Positions 63,463 through 64,000 of a DNA stretch of 64,000 nt are shown one piece after another. The stretch is taken from assembly GCA_018267915.1 (NCBI GenBank), contig JAFDXN010000012.1, positions 79,706-143,705 of the forward strand, written 5' to 3'. This DNA is from Bacteroidota bacterium. GTDB lineage: Bacteria > Bacteroidota > Bacteroidia > Chitinophagales > Chitinophagaceae. Numbering within the stretch: the stretch's first letter is position 1; the number at the start of each line of letters is the position of its first letter. The notes under the pieces are model-generated. The model had not been told where the DNA came from. It was given only the letters and a program-made list of their open reading frames with translations, and searched no databases. The translations under genes and the position numbers were made by a program.

Positions 63463-63476
63463 CTTTCCCGTTTTTT

Positions 63477-63670
63477 CACAAAAATATTTTCTCACACATT
63501 TTCATTCATTATCAATCATTTAGGCTGAAAAAAGTTCACAAAAAGTTCCCATTTTTTACCCATTTGTGCCCCGTTCTTTACCCATTGGTTGCCCGGTGGG
63601 GGAAGAAGGTTTCAGCCTCTTATGCAAGATACGAAATGGAGGGAGGGGGTTGCAAATAATGATATCCACA
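63477..63670. repeat. Direct repeat A, copy 2
   Basis: Nearly identical to 63011-63206, 466 bases further on. It lies just upstream of the orphan antitoxin, as copy 1 lies upstream of the full antitoxin, so the tandem duplication covers the gene and its promoter. Confidence 0.9.
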
Positions 63671-63773
63671 CGACTATACAGCCGTGCAGGCATTTTGGGG
63701 TTTCGACAGCGCGAGGGGAGGCACAAGAACGCTATGCTTCCAAGCCGGGCTGCATTCTTGCGCCAACGGGGGG

Positions 63774-63868
63774 TTGCAAAAAATGATATCCACAAATTGG
63801 TGGGCTGACCGGCGCGAGGGGAAGGCACAAGAACGCAAACGCACAAGTCCGCGCGGCATTCTTGCGCC
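63774..63868. repeat. Direct repeat B, copy 2
   Basis: Repeats 63185-63279. Between repeat A copy 2 and this copy lies a part-diverged third version (about 63700-63770, also with GCGAGGGG.AGGCACAAGAACGC and CATTCTTGCGCC). The region has thus been duplicated more than once. Confidence 0.85.
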
Positions 63869-64000
63869 AACGGGGGTAAGAGCCTATGCATATCCGGATC
63901 AAAGCGAGCAAGGTTATAGTTTTCAGTGATAGGGATTTTATTTAATTTTAAACTGTCAACTTCAGACAGGATTATCTAACCTAAACTGTCAACCAAAATC
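63869..64000. other. Right edge, with a repeated 11-base AAACTGTCAAC
   Basis: There is no gene. The 11-mer AAACTGTCAAC occurs at 63950-63960 and 63983-63993 (33 bases apart). It may be an end of a mobile element that lies to the right. Confidence 0.5.

Overview
The window looks like a stretch of chromosome from a Bacteroidota bacterium, probably of the Chitinophagales/Sphingobacteriales kind. Three things support this. Four proteins end in type IX secretion (T9SS) sorting domains and the T9SS regulator PorX is present. Several promoters fit the Bacteroidota consensus TTG-N19-TAnnTTTG. Genes typical of the phylum occur, including a DUF6089-like outer-membrane barrel, a Bat-type VWA/TPR pair, a DUF1648 protein and a TMTC-like glycosyltransferase. 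I see no rRNA, tRNA, CRISPR array or complete insertion sequence.

Left part (1-8933, all minus strand): a surface-polysaccharide locus that runs off the left edge. It holds a DegT sugar aminotransferase, a TMTC-like membrane protein with TPRs, three FabH-like ketosynthases, a carrier protein, an SDR reductase, an ArnC/GtrB-like glycosyltransferase and the start of a GNAT acyltransferase. The likely purpose is to build a short hydroxyacyl group on the carrier protein and attach it to an amino sugar.

Next (9039-20499): a cardiolipin-synthase-like enzyme, a DUF457/YdjM-type protein, an Mla-type lipid transporter (permease, ATPase, MCE protein), a P-type cation ATPase, a CinA C-terminal protein, a DUF2252 protein and a front-end type fatty-acid desaturase. 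Lipids and the envelope are a recurring theme.

20496-26359 looks like an acquired, AT-richer island. A five-gene operon (purK, purE, an isocitrate dehydrogenase, a 90-residue protein, a DUF6671 protein) faces a divergent LysR regulator. Their shared promoter region carries a textbook T-N11-A palindrome. The left border holds 3' remnants of a nitrilase-family gene and an LpxD-like gene.

26472-36042 is mostly core housekeeping: mnmE, dtd, a tadA-like deaminase, a Rieske protein, an LD-carboxypeptidase, a rhodanese, a TMEM175 channel, obgE, adk, an RluE-like pseudouridine synthase and a Bat pair. 36216-45953 carries a glycosylasparaginase, cutC, a T9SS cargo protein, an ECF sigma factor paired with a very long protein that appears to span both membranes, a GT-C-like membrane protein, a ferredoxin-type reductase and a ParA-like ATPase. 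46024-51453 carries a TPR-like secreted protein, a MoxR ATPase, a DUF1648 protein and porX. 51682-56361 carries a GNAT enzyme and three T9SS cargo proteins. Two of these are each broken by one missing base in a homopolymer.

The right end has a DUF6089-like barrel, nadK, a cytochrome/beta-propeller lipoprotein, folB, purL and a RelE/ParE-type toxin-antitoxin pair. After these, about 1 kb of repeats contains a second, toxin-less antitoxin copy made by tandem duplication. The most interesting items are the sigma factor with its double-membrane-spanning partner (39366-42321), the triple-ketosynthase locus (277-5556), the purK-purE-icd-DUF6671 island, and the repeat-embedded antitoxin.
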